This document shows, in pieces, positions 51,663-63,150 of a stretch of 64,000 nucleotides of DNA. Source of the DNA: Ostrinia nubilalis (taxonomy: Eukaryota; Arthropoda; Insecta; Lepidoptera; Crambidae). Within the stretch, counting starts at the first letter, position 1. Every line of letters starts with the position of its first letter. Made by a program: the position numbers and the translations under genes. The notes under the pieces were generated by a model, which saw only the letters and a program-made list of their open reading frames with translations, had not been told where the DNA came from and did not search any database. The stretch is from the NCBI RefSeq assembly GCF_963855985.1, contig NC_087106.1, positions 2,897,001-2,961,000 on the forward strand. Reading direction: 5' to 3'.

Positions 51663-53455
51663 TACAATTATTTACAAAAACTGCTGAAAATTGATTCCTT
51701 GGACGTTAATGAAGAGCCAGCCTCGCTTATATAAATTTCGTTTGATTTTTAATAGAGAGTCACTTTCACCTCTCATGATATTAAAAGCGTTCACAATTCG
51801 CTCCTTTAATTGAGTAACGCTTTCTATCGTGTGTCCACCTTCACTGTACACCAAATCTTTAGCCCGACCCTACACGAAAAAGTCCAGTGTTGTTATGTCT
51901 GGGAAACGGCCAACCACGCTACAGGTCCTCCACGACTGATCCACCGACGCCCGTACTGCTCCGTTATGTACTCGCGTACCGCACGGTCGTAATGTGCTGT
52001 AGCACCATCGTGCTGGTAATACATCCCACGACGCACATAGGTAGATTTCAATGATTTAGGCGGCCAAAAATATTTTTTGCTTGAAATTAGTTAAAAGTAC
52101 ATAATTAAATTAAAATAAACCATTTTTGACTGATTTCTTTTATTATTAATGATAATAAAAAAAATTTTCACTTAAATATAGAAATTTAACAAAAATATAT
52201 ATTAAAAAGTTTCATTGTTATCATTGATACCCCATCGTGTGTGGTATCGTTGGATAGGTCATTTAAAATGACTTAGGGGTTTCTAAGACTATTTTTTGAT
52301 TTAGTGATCCGTTTGCAAAATATTAAAGTTTAAAGTGATAATTTTTTTTTCGAAAATGGCGTCCCCCCCTCTAAAAACTAAAGTGTTGGTTTGAAAAATC
52401 TGGAAAAATTCATAATAATAGTGCTTTTCATGAACTTTTAAGGAAAACTATGACGGTTAAGATAGATCAGTTAGTTCAAGAGTAATAGTCGTTTAACTCG
52501 TGTAAAATTTCATACTTAATAAAAAATCCTTAGAAGAAAATATTAAAAGTGACTTTAGATGAAGTAATTGCTTGCTTATGAAATATATTATGGTAACGAC
52601 TGACAACTACGGAACCCTACTCTGCGCTTGGAACGACACGCACTTGGCAAATTTTTGTATTTTTATAAAATAACAATAAGTAGGTAGGTATATCAATCTC
52701 ACTTTGAGAGCATTCCTCATTGGGTCACTACTTGCTACTTGGCTTGGCACACATCAACATTTCCATTGTTTCAGGAAGGAATGCTTTGCGAGAAGGTCTT
52801 AATGTGTCTCCTGGAGCTGATCAAGGGGTCTGATGTTAATAAAAGCCTATCTACATTGCGTTCCTTTCTAGAAAACTTTCTAGCAAAGTTAAGCCGATAT
52901 GACCGGAAATGCTTGTTCGGGGCTTCTGCGGCTTGTTTTTAAAAACACTTCTTCATGTTTATTGGCTTTCATCCACCTCTTCTTGAATTATCATAAAAAT
53001 CCATAAACAATATCAAAAGAGGATTGCTGGCCAAACTGCCAGCAACAAAGGTTGTCTGGAGGAGTTCCAGGTAGCTTCGCCCGTTGAGGTGTTCCAGAAA
53101 TACTGGCCCGATCAGCTGGTCACCCAGGAACCCCACCCACTCGTTGACACTGTAGCGGGTTTAAGCTCCTGAACAAGCGTAAAGTGGAACGGTCGCTGTC
53201 GTTTCGGCGTAAAACACGCCGAACTTACAAACAACAACACACTTATCGGCGCCACATCAAATGCAGCACCTGCATCAGCTGTGCAGCCGTTGAATGTCGA
53301 CGGAAGAAATTCAGAATATGTTCTTCCAATTCACCATCTCCCGCCGGCATGAATAAGCCCCACTCGCGAAATCGCTGTTCAGCTCCTAAGATGGTCCTTG
53401 GGTTTACAACTTTACAGCTCCCCCATAGAATAGATGTTGGCGTTACAGGTTGCAA
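51663..53455 (-). pseudogene. Tc1/mariner-superfamily (DUF4817-type) transposase remnant, interrupted
   Basis: Minus-strand segments in order: NPRTILGAEQRFREWG (N-terminal), EWVGFLGDQLIGPVFL and LNGRSYLELLQ (catalytic core), then MYYQHDGATAHYDRAVRE, RRWISRGGPVAW, DITTLDFFV and LKERIVNAFN. An unrelated stretch (about 52,045-52,980) splits the core, and frame shifts and a stop (DFFV*) are visible. Confidence 0.85.
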
Positions 53456-53687
53456 AAATTAGATATTTTTGTAATTCAAATATTTTTTTCTTTTGGCCTT
53501 TCTTGTATTTGTGTGACTCGGCAACAATTTTCCCATGATCTTACATGGGCCACGGAACACTTATAGTTTCCAATTTTTTAATTTGTTTTTGCATCGTTTG
53601 AAGGTTGGATGTTTGCATGGCCACAATCGTGGCTAGATGTTCCGTCATGATGGTGATTATTAAAGTGAAGTAAACTGTTAAATGCCT

Positions 53688-53992
53688 GGTGGGCGAGCGA
53701 CAATGTTGTGAGATCGTGTTCTTAATGTGCATGGTGGAAACTTACTTCATTTTGTACCATTTCGGGACTGATAAGTAGCCAATCTGGACAAAGGAACATC
53801 ATCTTCATAAGAATCTTGGTAGACATCTTCATTTGCAACTTCAGCCTCTTGTTCACTTTCCAATACGTGTGGAGAATTCTCAGGTAGATATCTCAGCTCG
53901 GAAGGGTCTTTTTCTTCTTCACTTTCAGTTAAATGATCATTGTTTTGGTCATTTTCCATCAGCCAGCGTTGTATTTGGTCGTCGGATGCCAT
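53688..53992 (-). pseudogene. piggyBac-like transposase N-terminus
   Basis: Starts MASDDQIQRWLMEND, with an acidic tract (TESEEEKD) and then SRNGTK*SKFPP and TRSHNIVARPPGI, matching the SRNGTKWSKFPP motif of piggyBac transposases. The tryptophan codon is replaced by TGA. Only the N-terminal part is present and the DDD core is missing. Confidence 0.8.
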
Positions 53993-54220
53993 AATTACCT
54001 GGTAAAACTAAGTAATTTTACTAAAAGTAAGTTAAAAAATACAGTCACATATAATAAATAAATAAATAATTTTTTCATTAAAATAAGAGCATTATAAGAA
54101 CTTATTATGCTAGAGTTTACATATAGTTCTTAGTCTTTTGTAGCCTGAGCTAGGTTAAAAACCTGTGTTTCAGGTGAAAAAAGCTCACACGTTAAATAGT
54201 AATTATTAGTAGTTAGTACC

Positions 54221-54461
54221 TTTTTCTGTTTCTGTGCATAGCAATCATCCACCATCTTCTTCTCCGTCTTTTATTTTTTATTTTCTTTGCAAGTTCCAGA
54301 CGACATTAAAATTTCACGTAGTTATAATATGCCAGGGCCCCGATTGCGCTATGGCGTTCACGTTCACGAACATTTAATTTGGCTGTTTTTAGTAAAAAAA
54401 TAAGCTGTTCGGACTTTTATTGGAAAGTGATTAAATCCGTTTGTAAATTTGAAAAAAAATC
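54221..54461. repeat. Deleted copy of a repeat also at 59,796-60,215
   Basis: The two share GTGCATAGCAATCATCCACC, TGCCAGG.CCCCGATTGCGCT and CGGACTTTTATTGGAAAGTG, but this copy lacks about 0.2 kb present at 59,926-60,120. Confidence 0.75.
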
Positions 54462-55730
54462 CGGGGCAAAATAAAAATATTTTTTTTAACAATACAATTT
54501 ATTGTGTATGTGACACAAAAAAAACTAAATTAAAAGGGATGGGTCGTTGGGCCGTTTGGTTGGTACTAATTAAAAACTTAAGGTTACTAAATTTAGCGCG
54601 CTACTCTTCACCACTCGGCTCAACCCCCTCCGCACCCGTCGGGTGCAGCAAGCGTCCGGCACTGCGGGACAGCCGGTGCCAAACACCTCCTAGTGTACAA
54701 AAAAATATATTATAAAAAAATATCAAAACAGTAAGTGTACAACTGGTGCATTAATACCCTACCGCTTAAACAGGTAGTAATAGGTATCATTAATACCCTA
54801 CCGCTTAAACAGGTAGTAATAGGTATATTAATATAAAGAAATTAATTTACTTGTGTTCGCTTAGTTAAATTACTACGACACACAAAAAAAACAATCCATC
54901 GCTCTCAAGGATGGAGTAAATGTGAACACAGCAAAATCCATCGGTAATTCATTACAATGGTAAATCTATTTAAGAAGTAACATTTTGGTAAAATGTAATT
55001 ATTGTAATTATTACATCATCTACTTTTACAAAGCAAACTAAAATAGTTAACACAACAAAATCCATCGATAATACATTACAATGGTAAATCTAAGAAGTAA
55101 CATTTTGGTAAAATGTAATTATTACATAGGTAATCTACTTTTTCAAAGTAAACTAAAATAGTTAACAAGCTCAATAGAAAACGGAACCAACCTATGAAGT
55201 AGGGTAGCCCAGGACCGTGGTGGACGGCCTCGGTAATGCACATATCGGCCAGTCATGGTCAGGGAACGACTCCCAGGCACCATCGTCACCTTTTGAACAA
55301 AATTTACTAAGTTGCGGACACATCACCGAGTACCACGTTTCTAATAATTTATCCTAACTCAACGGAGAGGCGAATGAGTTTGAGAAAGAAATTACAACAT
55401 ACCTTCAACGGAGGAAAAAACCGGCGACAGCAGCTATATAGCAGGACATAGCCCAGAGCTCGCCACCGAGCACTGCCCAACCAAAATCTGTGAATAACAA
55501 CCACGTGCATTGGTTAACAATGCCGCCAATGCAAACAAGAAAATAACAGGAAGAAACTCAAGGTAATTCTTGGAATAGAACCTGCTTACCTTCAGTAATA
55601 GAACTCCAGCACGTGGCGGTGAGTCCACAAAATCGGCGAACAGCGGGATTTCGGTGTTCAACCGGAATTCCCTTATTTCGACCACAATAATATGCGTGCC
55701 CTGCCCGTTTGAGTTGGGAATGGCACATTT
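54462..55730 (-). repeat. Intron-bearing repeat unit of unknown function (three exons by comparison)
   Basis: Comparison with 44,160-44,545 predicts two introns on the minus strand: 55,488-55,589 (GTAAGC...TTCACAG) and about 54,614-55,402 (GTATGT...GCCGAG). The first exon encodes a short frame (LFADFVDSPPRAGVLLLK) that joins ILVGQCSVASSGLCPAI in the next. An AATAAA lies near the 3' end. It may be a spliced transcript of an LTR element or an unknown gene; I do not recognise it. Confidence 0.55.
54752..54826. repeat. Tandem duplications inside the predicted large intron
   Basis: TAATACCCTACCGCTTAAAC is part of a roughly 38-bp unit present twice. A second tandem pair of about 120 bp (AAAATCCATCG to ATAGTTAACA) follows at 54,930-55,165. 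Confidence 0.85.
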
Positions 55731-56269
55731 AGAGCCGACTCAGAATGCCACAACACCATACACTACGAAACTTCTGACCTCCAGCACGGCCAGCAGAAGA
55801 AAAGGGCCCATCGAAAAGCGCCGGTCATCACCCGTGACCAGACTTCCGTTTCAAACTTCTCAACCTAGCCAGTCAATAAATCGAGCAGATTTTTATTTTT
55901 ATTTTTATTTTCAATAAGTGCTATTTGTGTCAACTAGCCTTTTAATGAATAATTTCGATATGAGAACTCACAATACTGCTCCTCTGATTTAGATTTAATT
56001 AATTAATAAACTTTAGAAATAAAAGAAACACAAACACAAGTATTCGGAACGTCTCCCGCGCGTTTCGTTTCACTCAGAATATGTCAAATTTCTAGAACGT
56101 TCCGAATCCACGATCAATCAAAATACATTATAATGTTATTTTAATATAAACATTGAAGAAAATACTGAAAATAACTAGAATTTCAATTAAAGAGCCTAAA
56201 TATTAAGTTTTATAAAATGTAGTGTTTAATATTTAATTTCGTTATACACTTCGACGTCCATATTGCCCG

Positions 56270-56325
56270 TAGACTGACAGCAGTGGACGTGTGGCTGAAA
56301 TGATGATGATGAATCGTCAGTTACT
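56270..56325 (+). mobile_element. RTE 3' terminus
   Basis: GACAGCAGTGGACGTGTGGC followed by GATGATGATG is the end of an RTE LINE. Confidence 0.55.
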
Positions 56326-56349
56326 TTCAGCTGGGGAAAAAACTTTATT

Positions 56350-56619
56350 CATAATCATTATTACATCTCGTAAGAACTCTTGCCCTAAAATTACTTCGTA
56401 GGGTATTACATCATCGGGAATTATGTGAAAATGCATTTAAACTCCGGTGAATCTGCCAAAAGAACTTACTTGCTTTTTTCCGAGCCCAGTTAACATTACA
56501 TTTTCCTGAGTAAACTTTGTAATTCCTAACGTGAAAAATGCTTTACAGGTTATTAAATTCACAGCAGTACCACTATCAACTAAACTTTTAATAGTTAAAC
56601 CTTGAATATTTATAGTCTT
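56350..56619 (-). pseudogene. LTR-retrotransposon aspartic protease fragment
   Basis: The minus strand reads INIQGLTIKSLVDSGTAVNL, with the DSG active-site motif, later LGITKFTQEN, and after one in-frame TAA, IIPDDVIPYEVILGQEFL. This is the order of a gypsy-type protease (DSG, then the ILGxxFL flap-end motif). No reverse transcriptase or integrase is found nearby. Confidence 0.8.
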
Positions 56620-56639
56620 TGTTGTTGTTGTTTACATTG

Positions 56640-57400
56640 AAACCACAATTTTGGGTGCGCAACGCCATCTTGTCATCTGTCATTGTAGCTGTTACTCCGT
56701 CATAGACAATCGCGCCCGCGTTACCATTGGTATCGACCAATGCGTATCGACGCAATTACATAAAAATTATTGATGAAATTTATTTTTCATTGCAGGTATC
56801 CTATATTGAGGCTTATAAAATCAAAGACAGCTAAATCCAGGTCTGTCAATTATTCAGTAAGCTAAAAAAATCGATAACTTTGTTGAGGTACCTACGAAAT
56901 TCTATATTTTAAAACAGATTTATAAAGAATGATAATATTACTAATAATCTAAATTTTAAATGATACAACTCCCTCTGCATTTGAGTACAGAGTGAAAATA
57001 AAATTGCATTTAGCTGTATTTGATTCTAACTAAAGGACATTGCTGTATTTGATTCTAATTATCTGGATTTAACTGAGTTTGATCATGACAGCCGCCATTT
57101 TGCGTTCTGGGGATTAGTGATGTTCTTGTACGTTCGATAAATAAAAACAATAACAGCTATATTATTTTAAAATTTTTAATCAATTTTCAATTAAATGAAA
57201 TAGTTGCACTTATTGTTTTCTCCTTATTATATTCTTAAGACTGGTGATTCTTCTGCTATCTCTTCACAAAAACTTTCTTCTACATCTTGATTTCCTTCAA
57301 CAACAGGCCCTCTAATAATACTTAAGTAAAATTGTAAGTCTTCTCTTTCTTGCCATTCTAATCCAAAATGTTTTGTCAATTATTTTCCCACATCAGTTAT
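56640..57400. other. AT-rich stretch without a recognisable gene
   Basis: No ORFs with family features and no clear inverted ends are seen. Confidence 0.5.
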
Positions 57401-57499
57401 TTTTGCCTGCGACACAGGCACTCCCTTTGGAATGGTGGTAGGTTGGAGCATACATGTTTTTTTGCCAGATTTGCAGACATTAACGGCTTTAGTTGTATC

Positions 57500-58947
57500 T
57501 ATATTATATAAAGCTCGATTTCTGAATTATAAAACTGTTCACCGCGGATAAGTGTGTTTCCTGAGATCTTCGATCTTTTTATAATGAATCTTTTGCATTG
57601 GGTTATTTTGAATGGCCATTTCGCTGTCGGTTTAAAGACCTCTTGAGTGGCTGTTTTAAAGTCTAACATAATAATATCCCTTAGATTCGTGATCGTCGCA
57701 TTACTTGAAATGACGTTGCAATATTCTTCTGGTTGGATGTTTGCTTCTCGTTTCTTTAGAACCTTTTCTACATTGCCGAAGACTGTCCGGGGGCATAAAA
57801 CTATGCCCTGTTACGGGAAATATTATCTCAATGCGTTTGACAGAGACATTTTCTAATAACCATTTAGATAACATACTTAGCATTATGCTATTTTTGTTTT
57901 GCCCACCACATCCGTCGGCAAACAAGCGTATGATGGAGATACCTGATAAATTCGTTTTATTTAATCGATCATAGACGGCTGATGCTATTTGATTAGCCGT
58001 TTTACCAAATTCGTTTTCTGTCCAGGTGTATGCAAAGGTTGTGTTCTTATTAAGCTTGTCTTTAGAGGTTCCTTGCACAATAGTGAAATTATATAAGTAA
58101 AATTGGCGACTGTAGTAAGCACTTTGGTCTGGAATTCGAGGAAGTGGGTTGTTTTTTTGGCAGTCAAAGGAAAATGTTATCATATCGTCTTTTTGCTCCT
58201 GCAGCATTTTGAAGAACGCTTTTGCTCGTAATTTATGCACTCTCAGTGAAGTCATTAACTCATTTTTCTTGATTCGATCGTTTTCTTTTTTGATTCTCTC
58301 ATTTATTTCTATACAAGTTGAGCAGACGTCAGTGTTAGGGGTACCGAAACCTAAATTAAATTATCTGTTAAAAATATGGCGAAAGTATGACTGTTTTACA
58401 GGAGATTGAGGATTTTCGTTTTTAAACATTTTGTATAACTTGTTTATACTCAAGTCACTAGATAAGTATTTGCGTTCTTGAGAAGATGATCGACAATAAT
58501 GCGATTCGATACATTTTAGTTTCATAATATATTGTCGAATGGACTCCTTCTGATCTTTAAATTTATTTATTTTACGATTCCTCTTCGTTCCCTGGGAATC
58601 TGCCCCGTATAAAATAAATGTTTCAAAGCATACTCTACACGATATTTTGTTATGCCAAGTATATTCAGGAACGCTTTTTGGCAAACAGGAACACAATCAT
58701 TGCGAGCTCTGAAAACGCTATACTTTATATTAAAATCTCTACCAAATCTTGTGTTTTTGGTAGGACGTCTTCTTTTTACCTTCTGCGTTTTACAGCACTT
58801 CAGTATCAAAGCATCTTGTTCACTCCGTTTATTTGAGGAATAAAACGAAGTGTGAAAATTCATAATATCAGTCATCGTCAAACTTGAACATTTTAGACGT
58901 TTATTTTTATGTGAACAGATTATTCGTTCTGGTGCTTTCTTTGGCAT
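57500..58947 (-). pseudogene. DUF7869-like transposon-derived protein, frame-shifted
   Basis: From ATG 58,947: MPKKAPERIICSHKNK, a segment with CVPVCQKAFLNILGI (zinc-binding-like cysteines), IESHYCRSSSQERKYLSSDL, TWTENEFGKTANQIAS and FADGCGGQNKNSIMLSML, then GHSFMPPD, and in another frame V(F)GNVEKVLKKREAN. This resembles a widespread insect transposon-associated family in which a GCGGQNKN block is conserved; I believe this is DUF7869. At least two frame changes break it (near 58,600 and 57,790). Catalytic activity is unproven for the family. Confidence 0.7.
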
Positions 58948-59153
58948 GTACCTGTAAAATATAAAAAAATATGTAGTTTAAGAGAGCATCATGTCTTTGC
59001 AACGTATAATTTAATATACGTAACGTATAATTAATTCAAAGTTAGGCTATTAAATGAGCACGATTTTTAGAAAATTTCAATCTTAACTGGTGGGGGTGGA
59101 TACTTATATTAGGGAACCGACTGTACTTATAAACTTAATAAATAATTACGTAC

Positions 59154-59391
59154 CTTTTCCTGTACTAGTTGATTGTTTAGTTTTTTGTTTTTCCCTCCTC
59201 AATGATGCCAGTAAACTTGTCATTTTCTTTTGACATGTTTCTGTTTCGCTGTCGAGTAACGAAGCCAATCTATTCCAAGCGTCTTCTTTCTTGAGTTTGT
59301 TATAATGCTCTGTATGAGCTGGGTTCCACAACACTTCCTCTTCTCTGTATTTTTCTATAAAATACAGAGTTTTTTCTTTGTCCCACTCCAT
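59154..59391 (-). CDS. MADF (Myb/SANT-like) DNA-binding ORF
   Basis: From ATG 59,391 the frame reads MEWDKEKTLYFIEKYREEEV, LWNPAHTEHYNKLKKEDAW and KKMTSLLASLRREKQK. This is the MADF fold with its LWN and DAW motifs, about 80 residues in all. A donor (AAAAG|GTACGT) follows at 59,153, so this may be the first exon of a longer gene. No downstream exon in matching phase was found; the next ORF (58,947) is out of phase at its only visible acceptor. MADF proteins are often partners of Harbinger-type transposons but also occur as host regulators. It could still be intact. Confidence 0.6.
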
Positions 59392-59905
59392 GTTAAGAAA
59401 TAAATACGAGAGGAACGACGTGTAATTACTCGCGACGCGCGTGCGCTCGGGACGACTTGCAAGAGCGTACTGACCGAACCGTGTAACACTCAAAGGATTC
59501 GCCAAAAAACCGACAGCCGGGTGGAGCACTCAAAGTGAACAACGAGCGGCTCGTTGCTCGCTGGTTTCCCCGTAATACGACGTACTGACTGCACGAATGC
59601 TCGCTGTGTATCATGTTACATTACACCTCGTAACGTTGGTCAGTACCCACCTTTATATTGTTTAACAACTTGTGGTCGCGGTACCGAAACATACCTTTTT
59701 GTTTTTTTGGACCATCTTTCACAGCCATCAATCGTTTGGTCGGCGTGTAAATTTGACATAAAAGTTATAGGCTTCCTATCAACCCATTTAGAACCTATTT
59801 CTGTTTCTGTGCATAGCAATCATCCACCATCTTCTTCTCCGTCTTTTATATTTAATTTTCTTGGCAAGTTCCAGACGACATTTCACGTACTTATAATATG
59901 CCAGG

Positions 59906-60317
59906 TCCCCGATTGCGCTAAATATTTTCAACTACATACAACGCGACTAGACGACGAACGAAAATCACAAATTCTCAATACTCAATCGTTTATTGCATAA
60001 CCACATTAGCATTCAATTCGTATCGCGGTGTCGCTGTGACAGCTAGTTCAAACGAAAACAAAACGCAACTGCTTCTTTGTGTAAATGCTGAAAGCTACTT
60101 TTTCTCAAACTCAAGTGAAACGCCTTCACGAACATTTAATTTTGCTGTTTTTAGTGAAAAAATAAGGTGTTCGGACTTTTATTGGAAAGTGATTAAATCC
60201 GTTGTTTCGTCTTTACCGCGATACCGAATTTGCACCTCAGCTGGAATGAAAAACGGAGCGTAACTGGTAAAGAAGCGGCAATGTATTGGAGACGTTAAAA
60301 AATAGCGCAATCGGGGC
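59906..60317. mobile_element. Inverted-repeat element with CCCCGATTGCGCTA ends
   Basis: CCCCGATTGCGCTA at the left is inverted at 60,303-60,316. It contains the segment shared with 54,351-54,450. No transposase. Confidence 0.65.
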
Positions 60318-60669
60318 AAAGAGCGCACATTGCAACGGCAGCTGTTACTTCGACCTCCATATTGCCCGTAGACAGAGAATACTGATTTGGAGCAAATGTC
60401 TGTTTTTGGTGTCCCAAATCCCTGTACTGATTCAACTCTATAATGATTCAACAGACAAAATAGGAGATGAGAAAAAATCCAAGTAGTTAGTTAAATGAAC
60501 TACAAATAAAAATATTGTACAAATTATAGTCAAGAATAGTTCTAAAATATACATAATAGGTATAAGGATTAAATAAAAAGTTGAAAAATACCCCACTAAT
60601 ATGTACAGGTAAAGGTATTGTAGTATATACTTTTCATCAAGTGTTTTTAATTGAAAAAAAATAAAACAT

Positions 60670-60912
60670 TTAATACTTCTCAAAATCATTTATTGAGTAT
60701 CTAGCAGTACTTATAAATTTTGTATAATTATGGTCGTCCAGTGGGTTAATGCCTTCCATCATATTACTTTCTGAGTCTTCGGACATTTCGTCGTCAGAAG
60801 AGTCTAAGCTTTCATCGTCACTTGTCGGATCAATTATATTTTGTCGAGTTCTATACCCATAAGTCTGTCGGATTCGAAATATTTGTCTTCGATTTTTCCC
60901 ACGTGTTGACAC
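60670..60912 (-). other. Acidic ORF of unknown identity
   Basis: 80 residues with RIRQTYGYRTRQ and an acidic tract (DDESLDSSDDEMSEDSE). I do not recognise it. It may be a transposase N-terminus or a chance frame. Confidence 0.3.
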
Positions 60913-60915
60913 ACG

Positions 60916-61283
60916 TTAATCCATTCCATCGTTGTAACAGTGTTCAGTGGTCAGTTCGTTGTAACAGTCAAAATCGTCTGTTTCCAAAAAACTCTTTCGG
61001 TCTCTATTTTTTCCTGGAGTTACAATTTTCGAATTAGAAGCTTCAGCTAAATTACTTTCTCGAGTTATTTGAGTGACAGTGCGTTCAGAAATACCTGAAA
61101 CGAACAAATATATTATGATTATTTGAAATACTTAAAACACAAAAATTACCCCACACGAAAGCAAAATACCATGCGATGGTCACCCAAAAATTTACCTGTC
61201 AAGAAAGCAGTCCGTTCTGCTTCACAAGAACGTTTCACCTTCAAAACAATCTCTCTGCCGGCACTTTTAATAACTTTTGGCAT
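60916..61283 (-). CDS. Two-exon transposon-type helix-turn-helix ORF, truncated
   Basis: Exon one (61,196-61,283) reads MPKVIKSAGREIVLKVKRSC and ends ACAG|GTAAAT. Exon two (60,916-61,094) starts after TTTCAG and reads GISERTVTQITRESN, TPGKNRDRK and LETDDFDC before TAA, giving about 89 residues. The pattern (GREIV, GIS..TV..I, P.K.R.R, DDFD) is the N-terminal DNA-binding part of a common insect DDE-transposon protein. The catalytic part is missing. Confidence 0.65.
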
Positions 61284-61344
61284 GACGATTAGTCATTTTG
61301 ATCACTGAAAACTAATAATAACGCAAGACACTCCTAAACGCTCA

Positions 61345-63110
61345 CTACACCCGACATAAACAACGATATGGCGGCCTGAGATTAGTTACGATTTTGGCCA
61401 CGCGCAGACATAGATTCCTATGGGACTTGAAAAGTTGAAAGAAGCTAATGATGTGGAAATGATTGTGATTATTTACATTATTTATTATATCAATGAATTG
61501 GTTTGTGTACCTACTGTCCTCGTAGGGCTCTTGAAAACAGTTGATGATGGCTGCGGCTATCTTAAAATCCTTCATGGTGTTTGGTAGTGCGATTAAATAC
61601 TTTGTGTCTAAATATTTTAAAGTCGCGCTTGAATTGACCGTTAATTGTCTCTACGACCACCTGCATAATGTGACTCTTCGTGATCACTTCCAGATTTGTC
61701 AGCTGACTTTCACCACCGCGTGTTACAGACAGGGGTACATGTGCAACATAGCCGTATGACTCTAGAAGAGGAATACTATCATGAAATCCTCTGTCCAATA
61801 TGAAGACGTCACCTTCTTCCAAAAAATAATTAATCGGGGCCTCTTCCATAGGACCGTCGTGGTTTTGTAAAATCTGCTGCATTATTGATGCATCAGAGGT
61901 TGCATCGTATGTTCCTGTAACGTTTATAATGTATCCGTCCCCACACATAACAAAGAAGAGATTCTTCTGTGGGAGTCTCCAGTACGAGCTTTAATTAAGT
62001 AAGCACCTAAGGCAGTTCGGGGTTTTTTGCAAGCCATAGCTGGACGGTTTTGGTTAAAAATTATATTATAGTTATGTTTTGATAAGCCTGTCCAGAATTT
62101 AAAAATAACATCATCAATTTGTTCAATGCTTTCAAAATCTAAATGACTTTCTACTTCTCGAATACTAAGTCTTAGCATAGACTGCATCTCAGTTTTTGTA
62201 AACACTTTTGAGAATTCATGCTGTTCTAGAAACTCCCAATTATATGTATAATGGTATGTGTTCATTACACACTAGCATTATCTGATACAAATATTTTTTG
62301 GGACGTTAAAATTCGCTTTCTAAGACTAATTGGAACATTGTACCTTTCAGGATTTGTGCAGTTGGACACAAAACAATGTCTACTTGAATTTGTAGTGTGT
62401 GTAAAATCATCAAGCTCCATCACTGGCGTTGTTACTGGTACATTTTCCATCATCGTTCCAGATGGTGAAGCTTCTTCACGAATTTGGGATGCATTTCGTC
62501 TAACATTTATATAGTCCAGCAACTTGTACACAAAAGGTGCCCCGATAACTAAAAGAGAAAGGTACAGATAATCATTACATAATATTTTAAACAAATAAAT
62601 AAGTCCTTGTATCAATCTACGTTGCAATTGAAATAATATCATAACAAATAAAATATTAATATTAAGCGTATAATAGTAAATTATTCACACTAAAAAGTAA
62701 TCACATACCTCGCGTGGATAAATGGCTTGCTGCTAATTCATATCTCGCAGGCCCAGTAGGTATGGCATGCGTTTGCCTCCGGAACAAAGACATGCGGCAT
62801 AATGCACAAGAATCATCTTGGTGGTGTGCAGAAACTGGATTTTGACGCACCTCATCAATGTTCTGGGCTCTTTACACATTTCTTCGTGCTGAGACCCAGC
62901 ACGCATAACATACACGGCCCCCAGATGGAATCTAAAAAGAGTCATATATAATTAAGGATACAAACTTAATACTTATTTTATTATTTATTTGTAAAAATAT
63001 TAGTATGTAGCTACTTATAAAAGTAACAAAAGTTAAAAGTAACATTACTTTATTTTTAGGAAAAATTCTTGCAACTATTTCATCCCGTTCCGGTACCTCT
63101 GGCAATGAAT
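61345..63110 (-). pseudogene. DDE transposase (Harbinger/ISL2EU-like) with zinc-finger N-terminus, decayed
   Basis: Minus-strand segments in order: PEVPERDEIVARIFP and GRVCYACWVSARR (a Cys-rich N-terminus), SCALCRMSLFRRQ before a donor at GCGAG|GTATGT, an exon from 62,550 (VIGAPFVYKLLDYI, RHCFVSNCTNPERYNVP), NTYHYTYNWEFLEQHEF, KPRTALGAYLIKARTG, and the catalytic region MCGDGYIINVTGTYDA, GDVFILDRGFHDSIPLLE, VVETINGQFKRDFK and DFKIAAAIINCF. The D, D and E positions are visible. Several frame shifts and a stop near 62,265 break it. Confidence 0.75.
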
Positions 63111-63150
63111 GCCTTCTGGTCTCAGCAAGAGAGCGTAGGCACCATACACA

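Noticed and set aside
59554..60000. 148-aa plus-strand ORF
   Set aside because: It crosses the edge of an inverted-repeat element and has no recognisable domain, so it is probably a chance frame.
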